Positions 27,108-34,910 of a stretch of DNA of 64,000 nucleotides are shown here, in pieces. Origin of the DNA: CBDAUN01 sp965214875. GTDB taxonomy: Bacteria; Pseudomonadota; Gammaproteobacteria; Arenicellales; JAJDZL01. The notes under the pieces are model-generated. The model saw only the letters and a list, made by a program, of their open reading frames with translations. It made no database searches and was not told where the DNA came from. Position 1 is the stretch's first letter. Each line of letters starts with the position of its first letter. A program made the position numbers and the translations under genes. The DNA lies in NCBI GenBank assembly GCA_965214875.1, contig OZ243980.1:310001-374000 (forward strand), written 5' to 3'.

Positions 27108-27519
27108 CTTTTCCAATCGAGTCGCGTCGGGTCTCAAGGCATCGCTGCCCGCGCTCATTGTGGTCGCGTTCATCGGCTTCGCACCGGTTCAGGCGCAAAT
27201 CGAAGTCGACACAATCGAGTATCAAGCGAAGCCGTACATTCAAGATGGCGTCGCCATCACATCCGAAGCCCCGGATACGACGACACCTCTGATAGTTGTC
27301 GATGAAGGCGATCCGAACGTGTCGATCACCACGATCCAGCACGGCGCGACTGAAGTGCGCGAGGTGCGTTCAAGGGGACGGCTGCTCTATGTCGAAGTAA
27401 GGCCTGAAGGTGGCGTTCCCTACTACATCGATCATCGGTCCAATCTGTTGCAGGGGCATAGCTCCTCGACAGACCCCGACCAGTTCCGTCCAAGCACGTT
27501 CCAGATTACGACCTGGTAG
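27073..27519 (+). CDS. DUF2782 family exported protein
   Basis: A 148-residue protein from ATG 27073, with AAGGAGG ending 9 bp before it, one of the best ribosome binding sites in the window. It has a signal or anchor (about 24-41), then a short domain with Thr-Gln-Phe-like strands, Val-Arg-Ser-Arg-Gly-Arg-Leu-Leu-Tyr and Val-Pro-Tyr-Tyr-Ile-Asp. DUF2782 genes commonly lie near polA in gammaproteobacteria. The start lies inside the ABC ATPase gene (35 bp). Function unknown. Confidence 0.85.
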   Translation: MMYSARLREKTSFSNRVASGLKASLPALIVVAFIGFAPVQAQIEVDTIEYQAKPYIQDGVAITSEAPDTTTPLIVVDEGDPNVSITTIQHGATEVREVRSRGRLLYVEVRPEGGVPYYIDHRSNLLQGHSSSTDPDQFRPSTFQITTW

Positions 27520-27528
27520 CAGCCCAAT

Positions 27529-28473
27529 ATGGCTGGCGTTTACATCGGCGAAGACATTGCGAAGTACGGCTATGGCGACGGTCATCCGTTCGGTCCCGAC
27601 CGCCATGACGCTTTCTGGAATGAAGCGTTGCGGCGCGGACTTGACCGCGATGTGACGCTGTTCTCGCCGGTTCGTTGCCCGACCGAAAAGCTGTCCGACT
27701 TTCATAGCGAGTCCTATCTCGAGGTGCTGCGTGAAGGATCGCGAACAGGCCTTGGCTACCTCGACTATGGTGATACGCCAGCTGTAAAGGGGATTCTCGA
27801 AGCGGTTCGCGCCATTGTCGGCTCCGATCTTGATGCAATTGATCGAATGATGCGCGGCGAAGCGTCGCGCATCTTTATTCCGATCGGCGGTTTGCATCAT
27901 GCCCGGCGAGATCGTGCCGCAGGATTTTGCGCAGTCAACGACATCGGCATTCTGGTCACTGTGTTGCGCGAGCAATACGGCTTGCGACGGATTGCATATG
28001 TCGATATCGACGCACACCATGGTGATGGCGTTCAATATTCGTTCAATTCCGATCCGGATCTGATATTCGCCGACATTCACGAGGATGGCAGATATTTGTA
28101 TCCGGGCACCGGATTTGAGCATGAGACCGGCGAGGGGGCGGCAGAGGGAACCAAGATGAATTGTCCGGTGCTCCCCGATAGTCGTGACGATGTATTTCAC
28201 GACAAGTGGCCTAAGCTAGAAGAGTTTCTGCGGCAGTTCAAGCCGGAAATCATCCTGCTTCAAGCTGGAGCTGACAGCATCGAAGGTGATCCGATCACGC
28301 ACATGAAATTCACGCCGAAGGCGCATTATTATGCGGCGAAACGGCTATGCCTGCTCGCGAACGAGCACTGCGATGGCAAGATGATCGCTTGGGGTGGCGG
28401 CGGCTACAATCGTCAGAACCTCGCAGCGGCATGGTGCGAAGTGGTGCAGGCGATGATCGAGACAGAGTCGTAG
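27529..28473 (+). CDS. Histone deacetylase family protein
   Basis: A 314-residue zinc amidohydrolase of the class II HDAC/acetylpolyamine deacetylase family. The active-site pair His123-His124 is in Gly-Gly-Leu-His-His-Ala, the zinc ligands Asp161 and His163 are in Asp-Ile-Asp-Ala-His-His-Gly-Asp, the third zinc-site Asp is in Ala-Gly-Ala-Asp-Ser, and Gly-Gly-Gly-Gly-Tyr-Asn closes the pocket. In bacteria such enzymes deacetylate polyamines or proteins. It precedes the TRAP transporter genes and may act on the imported compound; this is inference. Confidence 0.93.
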   Translation: MAGVYIGEDIAKYGYGDGHPFGPDRHDAFWNEALRRGLDRDVTLFSPVRCPTEKLSDFHSESYLEVLREGSRTGLGYLDYGDTPAVKGILEAVRAIVGSDLDAIDRMMRGEASRIFIPIGGLHHARRDRAAGFCAVNDIGILVTVLREQYGLRRIAYVDIDAHHGDGVQYSFNSDPDLIFADIHEDGRYLYPGTGFEHETGEGAAEGTKMNCPVLPDSRDDVFHDKWPKLEEFLRQFKPEIILLQAGADSIEGDPITHMKFTPKAHYYAAKRLCLLANEHCDGKMIAWGGGGYNRQNLAAAWCEVVQAMIETES

Positions 28474-28595
28474 CTGATCGGGTTGCAGCGCCGATAAGGG
28501 TTCAACTCGAGTCAGCGGCCGATAGTCCTGAATCGTTGCCGGCGGTGAAGCGGCGCTGGATGTGCATTTCCAACTAGCGTGCATCCGAGGCAAGC

Positions 28596-29312
28596 ATGGA
28601 TTTCCTGGAGTTTTGGTCTGCGCTGCAGCGTCTGCCTCTCGCCATTGCCGTGGCGGTTTGCGTTTTAGCGGTGTTGACGGTGGCGGCGTTCGTGCTGGTG
28701 CCGCTAGTGCTTATTTTCCGCACAGAGCCTGCGGCAATCGTCCGCTCGTTCGCAGCCGATCGCCCGCTTGATACCGAACAGTCTCGCTGGCGCCGCAGTT
28801 TGCTTATGGTTGCAGCATGTTTGACCGCGGTGAACACTGCCATCGGCCGGCTATCTGCATGGCTAGCTCTGTACATCGTGCTGATGCAGTTTGTGGTGGT
28901 TGTCCTGCGCTATATATTCGCCTACGGGTCGATCCAGATGCAAGAGTCGATCTGGTACATGCACGGAATGCTGTTCATGCTGTGTGCGGGCTATGTGCTG
29001 GCCAAAGACGCGCATGTCCGCCTTGACGTGTTCTATCGCGACGCGGCCGAGCGAACTAAGGCGCGGATCAATCTAGCAGGGTCGGTCTTGCTGCTCTTGC
29101 CGTTCAGCGTCGCGACCTTTTTCTATGCCTGGCCGCAGGTGCTCAACTCATGGTCAGTGCGGGAAGGTTCGCTCGAAACTCTCGGCCTGCCCTATCTTTA
29201 TCTGCTGAAGTCAGTGATCTTGGTGTTTTCTGCATTGCTCGCAATCGAAGGGGTTGCCACCGCGATTCGGTCGGTTCTGGATTTAACTGCAAACCCGAAC
29301 AAGGCCGAGTAG
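28596..29312 (+). CDS. TRAP transporter small permease (DctQ-type)
   Basis: A 238-residue membrane protein, longer than the usual 160-180 because of an N-terminal extension with one extra helix (about 13-38). The DctQ core begins near residue 85 and has four helices. Its segment Val-Leu-Arg-Tyr-Ile-Phe-Ala-Tyr-Gly-Ser-Ile-Gln-Met-Gln-Glu-Ser, and Ala-Lys-Asp-Ala-His-Val-Arg-Leu-Asp-Val further on, are typical of this family. It is followed 2 bp later by the large subunit. Confidence 0.9.
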   Translation: MDFLEFWSALQRLPLAIAVAVCVLAVLTVAAFVLVPLVLIFRTEPAAIVRSFAADRPLDTEQSRWRRSLLMVAACLTAVNTAIGRLSAWLALYIVLMQFVVVVLRYIFAYGSIQMQESIWYMHGMLFMLCAGYVLAKDAHVRLDVFYRDAAERTKARINLAGSVLLLLPFSVATFFYAWPQVLNSWSVREGSLETLGLPYLYLLKSVILVFSALLAIEGVATAIRSVLDLTANPNKAE

Positions 29313-29314
29313 GC

Positions 29315-30931
29315 ATGGAATTGATCCTGATGCCTGCGGTTCTATGCGCTTTGCTATTCGTGTGCGTGATCGCGCTGATGCTGTTTGGTTTTCCAGTCGC
29401 GTTCAGCTTGGCCGGCGGCTCGCTGCTGTTTGCGTTCATGGCGACTGGGGCCGGTGTTTTCGAAGCATCTTTTCTCAACGCATTGCCGCAGCGGATATTT
29501 TCGATCATGCGCAACGAGGTGCTTATCGCGGTGCCGCTATTCATATTCATGGGGGTGACGCTTGAGCGTTCAAAGATTGCTGAAGACTTGCTGAGTACGA
29601 TGGGCGCGCTGTTTGGCCCGGTTCGTGGAGGATTAGGATATTCGGTGTGCCTGGTCGGTGCGCTGCTTGCCGCTTCAACAGGAATCGTTGGCGCGACAGT
29701 AGTAACCATGGGTCTGCTTGCATTGCCGACTATGATCCGCAATGGATACAGCCGGTCGCTGGCCTGCGGGACCGTTTGCGCGTCCGGAACGCTAGGGCAA
29801 GTGATACCGCCTTCTATCGTTTTGGTGCTACTCGGCGATCAGCTGTCGGCAGCCTACCAGCAGGCTCAGTTCTCTGCCGGCAATTTCGCGCCTGATGCGG
29901 TTTCGGTCAATGCTCTTTTTGCTGGAGCTTTGCTGCCAGGGTTGGGCTTGGTTGCGATGTACCTTGCCTATCAGGCCATGGTCGCCATCGTTCATCCCGA
30001 CGGCTCGCCCGCGGTGGAGCGAGAGCAGTCAAGTTCAAGGAAGCGGCATGCGCTCGCCAAGAAAGCTGTTTCGTCCTTGTTTGCGCCGCTTGCGCTGATT
30101 GTGATCGTGCTGGGGTCGATTCTTGCGGGCATTGCATCGCCGACCGAATCGGCCGCAATGGGTGCGGTGGGGGCGCTGTTGCTGGCTGGCTACAAGGCTG
30201 ATCCGAGACGAGCAATGCTGATTGTGACTGCCGCTGCGAGCTTTGGCGCGGTGTTGCTGATCAATGCCGGCTTTGATCTCCGCATGCAGCGCGCAGTGAT
30301 TGCGGCTAGGGATTTGTGGGCGATTTTTGCGGCGCTGATTTGCTGCGCCGGCATTGTCGCTGGAGTTTTCATCGCGCTACTTCGCGTCTACCGTTTGCAA
30401 GACGATCAAGGTGTGCCGGTATTGCCTCAGATCATTCAGCGAACGATGGCGGTTACTGCGATGGTGTTCGCCATATTGATTGGCGCTTCGCTATTTTCAC
30501 TGGTGTTTCGGGGGCTTGGCGGTGATGAAGTTGTGAGCGGCTTTCTAAACGACTTGCCGGGCGGCACCTTGACGGCGCTGCTGCTGGTAATGCTGGTGAT
30601 GTTCTTGCTCGGCTTCGTGCTCGACTTTCTTGAGATCATCTTCATTGTGGTCCCTATTGTGGCGCCGGTGCTGTTGCAGATGGAGATTGCCCCTGGCGTG
30701 GCGATGAGTCCGGTGTGGCTCGGGGTATTGATAGCGGTCAACTTGCAGACATCGTTTCTAACTCCGCCATTTGGCTTGTCGCTGTTCTACTTGCGCGGGG
30801 TGGCACCAGCGGAAATTCGAACAGCTCAAATCTACCGGGGCGTCATGCCGTTCGTCGGTCTACAGCTTTTAATGCTAGTGCTGCTTTGGTTGTGGCCGGA
30901 TCTGGCGACTTGGCTGCCCGGGCAAATTTAG
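29315..30931 (+). CDS. TRAP transporter large permease (DctM-type)
   Basis: A 538-residue DctM subunit from the ATG at 29315 (an upstream frame to 29150 lies in the small-subunit gene). It is about 100 residues longer than canonical DctM. The conserved Pro-Leu-Phe-Ile-Phe-Met-Gly, Ala-Ala-Ser-Thr-Gly-Ile-Val-Gly-Ala-Thr-Val-Val-Thr-Met-Gly and Ser-Gly-Thr-Leu-Gly-Gln-Val-Ile-Pro-Pro-Ser are present, and the extra part lies in the middle (about 290-390), with two added helices. No binding-protein (DctP) gene is adjacent. Confidence 0.93.
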   Translation: MELILMPAVLCALLFVCVIALMLFGFPVAFSLAGGSLLFAFMATGAGVFEASFLNALPQRIFSIMRNEVLIAVPLFIFMGVTLERSKIAEDLLSTMGALFGPVRGGLGYSVCLVGALLAASTGIVGATVVTMGLLALPTMIRNGYSRSLACGTVCASGTLGQVIPPSIVLVLLGDQLSAAYQQAQFSAGNFAPDAVSVNALFAGALLPGLGLVAMYLAYQAMVAIVHPDGSPAVEREQSSSRKRHALAKKAVSSLFAPLALIVIVLGSILAGIASPTESAAMGAVGALLLAGYKADPRRAMLIVTAAASFGAVLLINAGFDLRMQRAVIAARDLWAIFAALICCAGIVAGVFIALLRVYRLQDDQGVPVLPQIIQRTMAVTAMVFAILIGASLFSLVFRGLGGDEVVSGFLNDLPGGTLTALLLVMLVMFLLGFVLDFLEIIFIVVPIVAPVLLQMEIAPGVAMSPVWLGVLIAVNLQTSFLTPPFGLSLFYLRGVAPAEIRTAQIYRGVMPFVGLQLLMLVLLWLWPDLATWLPGQI

Positions 30932-31526
30932 GAAATTGGTATGCTTTCTAATCAGTCAATATGCTTGCTTATGCCGCTTTTAATGAATAATACGCAGCCT
31001 TCAAACGTTCAACCGGCGAGCATTTCAAGGAGCAAAACAAGCCTGGCTCAGCGTCGATAAAATTGGAAAATGCACTTTCCGGATCGAGTCGAACCACAAT
31101 TCAAGGCTGATATGGGCATAGGAATTGCGAATTGGACAATCCAGTCTCAACAAAAGGAGACTTGTCCTCAAAGAGCTTTAAGTATTCATTATGAAAATAG
31201 GAGCTATGCCTGTTTCTCGTGCAAACCCGCTGAGTCCGGGGTAATTTTGTGTTCGCACGAAGGCGCGCCTCGTTTTTCAATTTGTCAGGGTGGAAGTGGT
31301 AGTGTATATTGACCGTGTTTCAATTGACAAGGACAGCTTGTGCCGGATCAACAATCGGGAGTCTATAGGCTTTTGCGAGAAGAAAGAATTAATCTGGATC
31401 AACTTTATTCCCTTTACCTCCTATTGACAGTTTATTTGAGAACTGGACAGATTTCGGAATGATTACAGAATAGCCGCCAATCGAATAAGATGCATTTTCG
31501 TACTGCAGTACTGGTTAAAACTCGTT
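30932..31526. other. Intergenic region at the left edge of the accessory island
   Basis: About 595 bp, lower in G+C than the TRAP genes. A small frame starting at GTG 31302 (AGGG upstream) ends at 31427, giving 41 residues beginning Tyr-Ile-Asp-Arg-Val-Ser-Ile-Asp; it is protein-like but unassigned. Other frames look spurious. It marks the switch to AT-rich accessory DNA. Confidence 0.35.
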
Positions 31527-32294
31527 TTGGAATTGAATCAAGAACAAATTGCATTCGATCACTTTCCGGAAGTTGAGCGAAGAGTGTTCAAGCGCAACTT
31601 CATAGAATCCGCCATCATCGAGTTGCGGTATCCGACGTACCTGCGTCTAAAGGATCAAGAGCCTCTCGAAATATCTGAATCGATCAGGGAAAGATTTCCA
31701 ATATACAACCCGCAAAAGCAGATGCAGATGACTCCATTGGGATCGACTGATCATCAAAAAGTTTATACTTTTGCGACAAGACAACAAGATCCAGTATTGG
31801 ATATTTTGGCTTCTAGTTTGTCTCTGACAACAAAAAGATATACATCTTTCGACAATTTTTTATCACATGCCGGTTTCCTTATTGAGAACGTGGTCCCCCA
31901 TTTGGAAACGACGTTCTTTACGCGAGTTGGTTTGCGTTACATTAATCGCATAGATGGATTGCAACCGGACGGCACCGATGTAAATGAGTGGGTTAATGCC
32001 AATCTTGTCAGTTCGATAACAGGGGAAAGGCTTGGAGTGGTCACCAATATGAACAGCGAGTTAACCGGCCACTTCAATACCGGGAGTTACACGTTTCGGT
32101 ACGGCATATTGCCCCCTGCGAACAGTTCAAGATTCTTTATTCTTGATTGGGATTATTATTGTGAGGATGTGGAAGTGCCCGATTGTATCAGTCTGTTGAA
32201 GTCGTTCCATGAACTGCACTATCCTTTTTTCTGGTGGACGCTAGGCGATAAAGCGAAAGAAGCGCTGCTGCAAAATGCGGCCCTCAATGCCTGA
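31527..32294 (+). CDS. TIGR04255 family protein
   Basis: A 255-residue soluble protein with the features of TIGR04255, a sporadically distributed family of unknown role. Typical are Pro-x-x-Glu-Ala/Ser-Ile-Ile-Glu-Leu-Arg-Tyr near residue 28, an Arg-Phe-Pro segment, Arg-Val-Gly-Leu-Arg-Tyr-Ile-Asn-Arg-Ile near 135, and Phe-x-Leu-Asp-Trp-Asp-Tyr-Tyr near 208. The start is TTG (31527); no ATG or GTG is available in frame. It overlaps the next gene by 20 bp, and the trio ends with an HNH nuclease. Low G+C compared with core genes, suggesting transfer. Confidence 0.8.
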   Translation: MELNQEQIAFDHFPEVERRVFKRNFIESAIIELRYPTYLRLKDQEPLEISESIRERFPIYNPQKQMQMTPLGSTDHQKVYTFATRQQDPVLDILASSLSLTTKRYTSFDNFLSHAGFLIENVVPHLETTFFTRVGLRYINRIDGLQPDGTDVNEWVNANLVSSITGERLGVVTNMNSELTGHFNTGSYTFRYGILPPANSSRFFILDWDYYCEDVEVPDCISLLKSFHELHYPFFWWTLGDKAKEALLQNAALNA

Positions 32295-32754
32295 TGGTCC
32301 TTTTTTGCCTGTCCAAAGCTCAATGTTTGATGTAGGACATTCCACACGCTGCTATTCGCTGGAATACGGATTCTGGAAATCGAGTGACGAAACAAGGATT
32401 TCGACAGATTCTCTACAGGAACCTATACAAGAACAGTATAGGCAATATCCGTATCACCAAAATTTTCTAGATTGGCAAAATGAAAATGATGCGAGTGGGC
32501 GGTTTGCAATATTTATACGCCATCTCAGCGATCGCCACGAAGCAGATGCTGACCCGGAATTAACGGATAGGCTGACCCTTTTGGCGAAAAAATATGCGTC
32601 GGAAACAGTAAAGCTGACTAAGGAAGACAATGCTCGACTTGAAATGCTCAATCAGAAAGTGGACTTGCGGTATCCGAGATACTCTGAAGCCGATTGGAAG
32701 TTGATTGACGAAGCACAATCTCTTATTGTGGAACTTTCAGAAATACAGGAATAA
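32275..32754 (+). CDS. Hypothetical protein, middle gene of the TIGR04255-HNH trio
   Basis: A 159-residue acidic, largely helical protein with no recognised domain. The second half (about 95-158) has heptad-like Leu spacing and could be a coiled coil or a partner-binding region. It overlaps the TIGR04255 gene by 20 bp and abuts the HNH frame, so all three are probably translationally coupled. The context suggests a regulator, adaptor or antitoxin for the nuclease; this is inference. Confidence 0.75.
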   Translation: MRPSMPDGPFLPVQSSMFDVGHSTRCYSLEYGFWKSSDETRISTDSLQEPIQEQYRQYPYHQNFLDWQNENDASGRFAIFIRHLSDRHEADADPELTDRLTLLAKKYASETVKLTKEDNARLEMLNQKVDLRYPRYSEADWKLIDEAQSLIVELSEIQE

Positions 32755-33374
32755 GCAAACTGGGAAAGACACAGAAAATCCATCAGAAGATTAGCCCGTT
32801 TGCATATCCTGCCACGAAGCACCGACGAGCTCAAACTCCACCAAAGTATGCGAGATACACGCAGTATAAGCCGCATCTGAAGACCGAGTTTGACGGGCGA
32901 TGTGTTTACTGTAGAAAATCCGATAACGCTCAAGATCCCAGCTCGTTTCATGTAGATCATTACAAGCCAAAGCAGAAGTTTCCTGATCTTGTCTGCGAAT
33001 ATTCCAACTTATTATACGCGTGCGCTTCTTGCAACCGCTTCAAGGGCGACTACTGGTCTAATGAACGAAAGGCTCAAGTACTAAATCCATGCGACCACAT
33101 CATGTCGCAGCATTTGTACTTTTCAGAAGGCACGGTCAGGAATCGTAGCCCCCAAGGACAGTTCAACATAGAATTGCTCCGATTGAATAACGGCGAATCT
33201 ATCACATATCGGCATAATGTAATCGAGAACACTCAGCTTATTGTCGAATTAGTGCTGAGCAAAAAGCACTTGAAACACAAGTCGGCAAGATCAATTATTG
33301 ATCGCTCCGTTAAGCTGCTAGCGAAGCTGACGTGTCGCAGTGAGAGTCGAATACGAAAAGTTTTACAGGTGTAA
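32751..33374 (+). CDS. HNH endonuclease with no standard start codon
   Basis: The frame is open from 32709 to TAA at 33374 and encodes a clear HNH nuclease. With the residue at CTG 32760 as 1, there is CxxC at 48/51, Asp66-His67 in Val-Asp-His-Tyr, Asn83, CxxC at 88/91 and Asn92 to Lys95, i.e. the full ββα-metal fold with a zinc knuckle. There is no ATG, GTG or TTG before residue 115. The frame meets the upstream stop as GAATAAGC, so ATA (32751) or CTG (32760) may start it. A G-to-A change of an ATGA overlap would explain this. May be silent or use a rare start. Confidence 0.78.
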   Translation: MSKLGKTQKIHQKISPFAYPATKHRRAQTPPKYARYTQYKPHLKTEFDGRCVYCRKSDNAQDPSSFHVDHYKPKQKFPDLVCEYSNLLYACASCNRFKGDYWSNERKAQVLNPCDHIMSQHLYFSEGTVRNRSPQGQFNIELLRLNNGESITYRHNVIENTQLIVELVLSKKHLKHKSARSIIDRSVKLLAKLTCRSESRIRKVLQV

Positions 33375-33466
33375 CCGATTTAGCCGGAATTCACATACAA
33401 AGATCTACTTGCCTGCAACGCTATTGCTTTGTATGCCGCAGGAAGCGGATATAAATTCCAAGAATT

Positions 33467-33509
33467 ATTGCATCTGCTCGCCACCAATGGGGGGGCGAGC
33501 AGATGCAAT
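33467..33509. repeat. Perfect 16-bp inverted repeat (hairpin) after the HNH gene
   Basis: ATTGCATCTGCTCGCC (33467-33482) and its exact complement (33494-33509) flank an 11-base loop, about 90 bp past the HNH stop. There is no T-run after it, so it is not a textbook intrinsic terminator, but it would form a very stable stem. It may end the trio transcript, protect its 3' end, or mark an element boundary. Confidence 0.7.
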
Positions 33510-33599
33510 GCATGTTCATATCCAATCAAAGAGCAGGGCGAGTTTAAGTTTGGCACTAAATATTTAAGTGTAAACGAAAAGCATGACAAGCTGGACTCC

Positions 33600-34545
33600 T
33601 GAAAGTGAATTTGCCATGCTCATGTCATGGACAGGCCGGACCCGACTTCGAAGGCCTATCCGCCGGCGCTCAATTTGCGCCTGGCGAGGCTTGATGAAAT
33701 GGTGCAGTACGATGACTTGATGGAACGGCATCATCGTCGCGGCGCCTCGGTACGGACCGGCCATGAATTGCCCCATTTGGTTGAGGACTGGGGGCAATGG
33801 ATTGCGTGGTCAGCTTTTCGCTGGCCGCCTTAAAGTGTTTCGCCCGGGATCGATGGATTGGCCTAATCCCGCAAGTCCGGAACGACCGGCTGTGCCTGAT
33901 TGCGAGCAATTCGCGGTTTCCGACCCTGCCCTGCCATCACTGTCCGAATCCGGGCTCGCGGATTCTGTCGGGTTGCCGACGGCCGGGGAACCGTCAGCAC
34001 CTGTCCTGCGATGTCGACCACGGTGCAGTGCCGGGACTCGATCCGGCCATGCCCCTTTTCCATGGTGCGATGCTGGCGGCCGGACGTTTCCCAATCGATC
34101 GCCATAAGGTCGTTCAGCATGGTCACCTGGTTCTCCCTACGGCGGTCATCACGCAGGCCGCCCGCGGATGGTCTTGCCGTCCAAGGCTATCGGGACCTAC
34201 CTGCCCAGCACCCGGAAAAAGCCCGAGGTGGAGCCCAGGTGCCGCCAGTTGGAGGCGCGATGGCAGGCCCCCGAAAACCGGGAGCCGTCCACGAACGTCT
34301 CGGCTAGCAGCACCAGGTAGCCGTGCAGGTTCCGCATGTCCTGCGGTAGCCGCCGCAGGCTGAGGCCCAGCTGCCCCGGATTCCATCGATCCTCTTCCAT
34401 GGCCGCGATCATGGCGAAACATGCTTTGCGTGTCCACACCCAAAATGAAAAAAAATCGGGAATGATCGACCGGACAGAAAAAACATCGATGAATCGATGA
34501 AAAAAGTGTTGCCCCTCCCCACCAAGTCGGCTAGAATCTTCAAAA
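33600..34545. pseudogene. DUF4338-type transposase remnant with an internal inversion
   Basis: On the plus strand, about 33627-33954 encodes the start of a DUF4338 transposase (Leu-Met-Glu-Arg-His-His, then Lys-Cys-Phe-Ala-Arg-Asp-Arg-Trp-Ile-Gly and Asn-Ser-Arg-Phe). Its continuation, with Leu-Arg-Arg-Leu-Pro-Gln-Asp, Glu-Thr-Phe-Val-Asp-Gly-Ser-Arg-Phe and later Lys-Gly-His-Gly-Arg-Ile-Glu-Ser-Arg, lies on the minus strand at about 33955-34383. The switch points carry GAATCCGGG (33946-33954) and its complement (34375-34383), so the segment between was inverted. Dead element. Confidence 0.75.
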
Positions 34546-34606
34546 TACAACTTTTACGGTGTCCTGATACCCCCGCTAGATGTCAACTTATGATGTATCC
34601 CCCGAC

Positions 34607-34829
34607 TAGTGTCTGCCAGAAAACTCTATTTTTGCATTAAAACTATTATTTCTGTTGAAGTTTTAATGAGATGTTTCTTTCGAAGACTTAGCCGTATTTA
34701 GCTCGTTCGAATCGATTTCGACCGCATCTTGCAATCGCCGGACTGATTTTAGAAAATCTTCGGTTTCCCCATCTGGTAAAATTAAAACAATCACTTTAAT
34801 GCAAAATCAGAGTTTTCCGGCAGACACTA
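34607..34829. mobile_element. 223-bp MITE with 35-bp terminal inverted repeats
   Basis: The left end (34607-34641) and the complement of the right end (34795-34829) match at 32 of 35 positions, beginning TAGTGTCTGCC. The interior is AT-rich and non-coding. The pentamer ACTAG lies just outside both ends. A related sequence, TTAGCGTCTGCCAGAAAAC, occurs at 35728-35746 ahead of IS remnant B, which suggests that this MITE derives from that or a similar element. Confidence 0.85.
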
Positions 34830-34910
34830 ACTAGTCGTTCTTTCGAATGCTCATAGCTGTCATTAACGACCCTGCACCTGAAAGGAACAGAATTATAGGA
34901 ACCCCAATTC

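Noticed and set aside
31070..31312. 80-residue plus-strand frame before the TIGR04255 gene
   Set aside because: No ribosome binding site or domain; looks like chance in accessory DNA.
32652..32960. Minus-strand frame opposite the middle gene and HNH frame
   Set aside because: Antisense to the HNH motifs, with no domain of its own.
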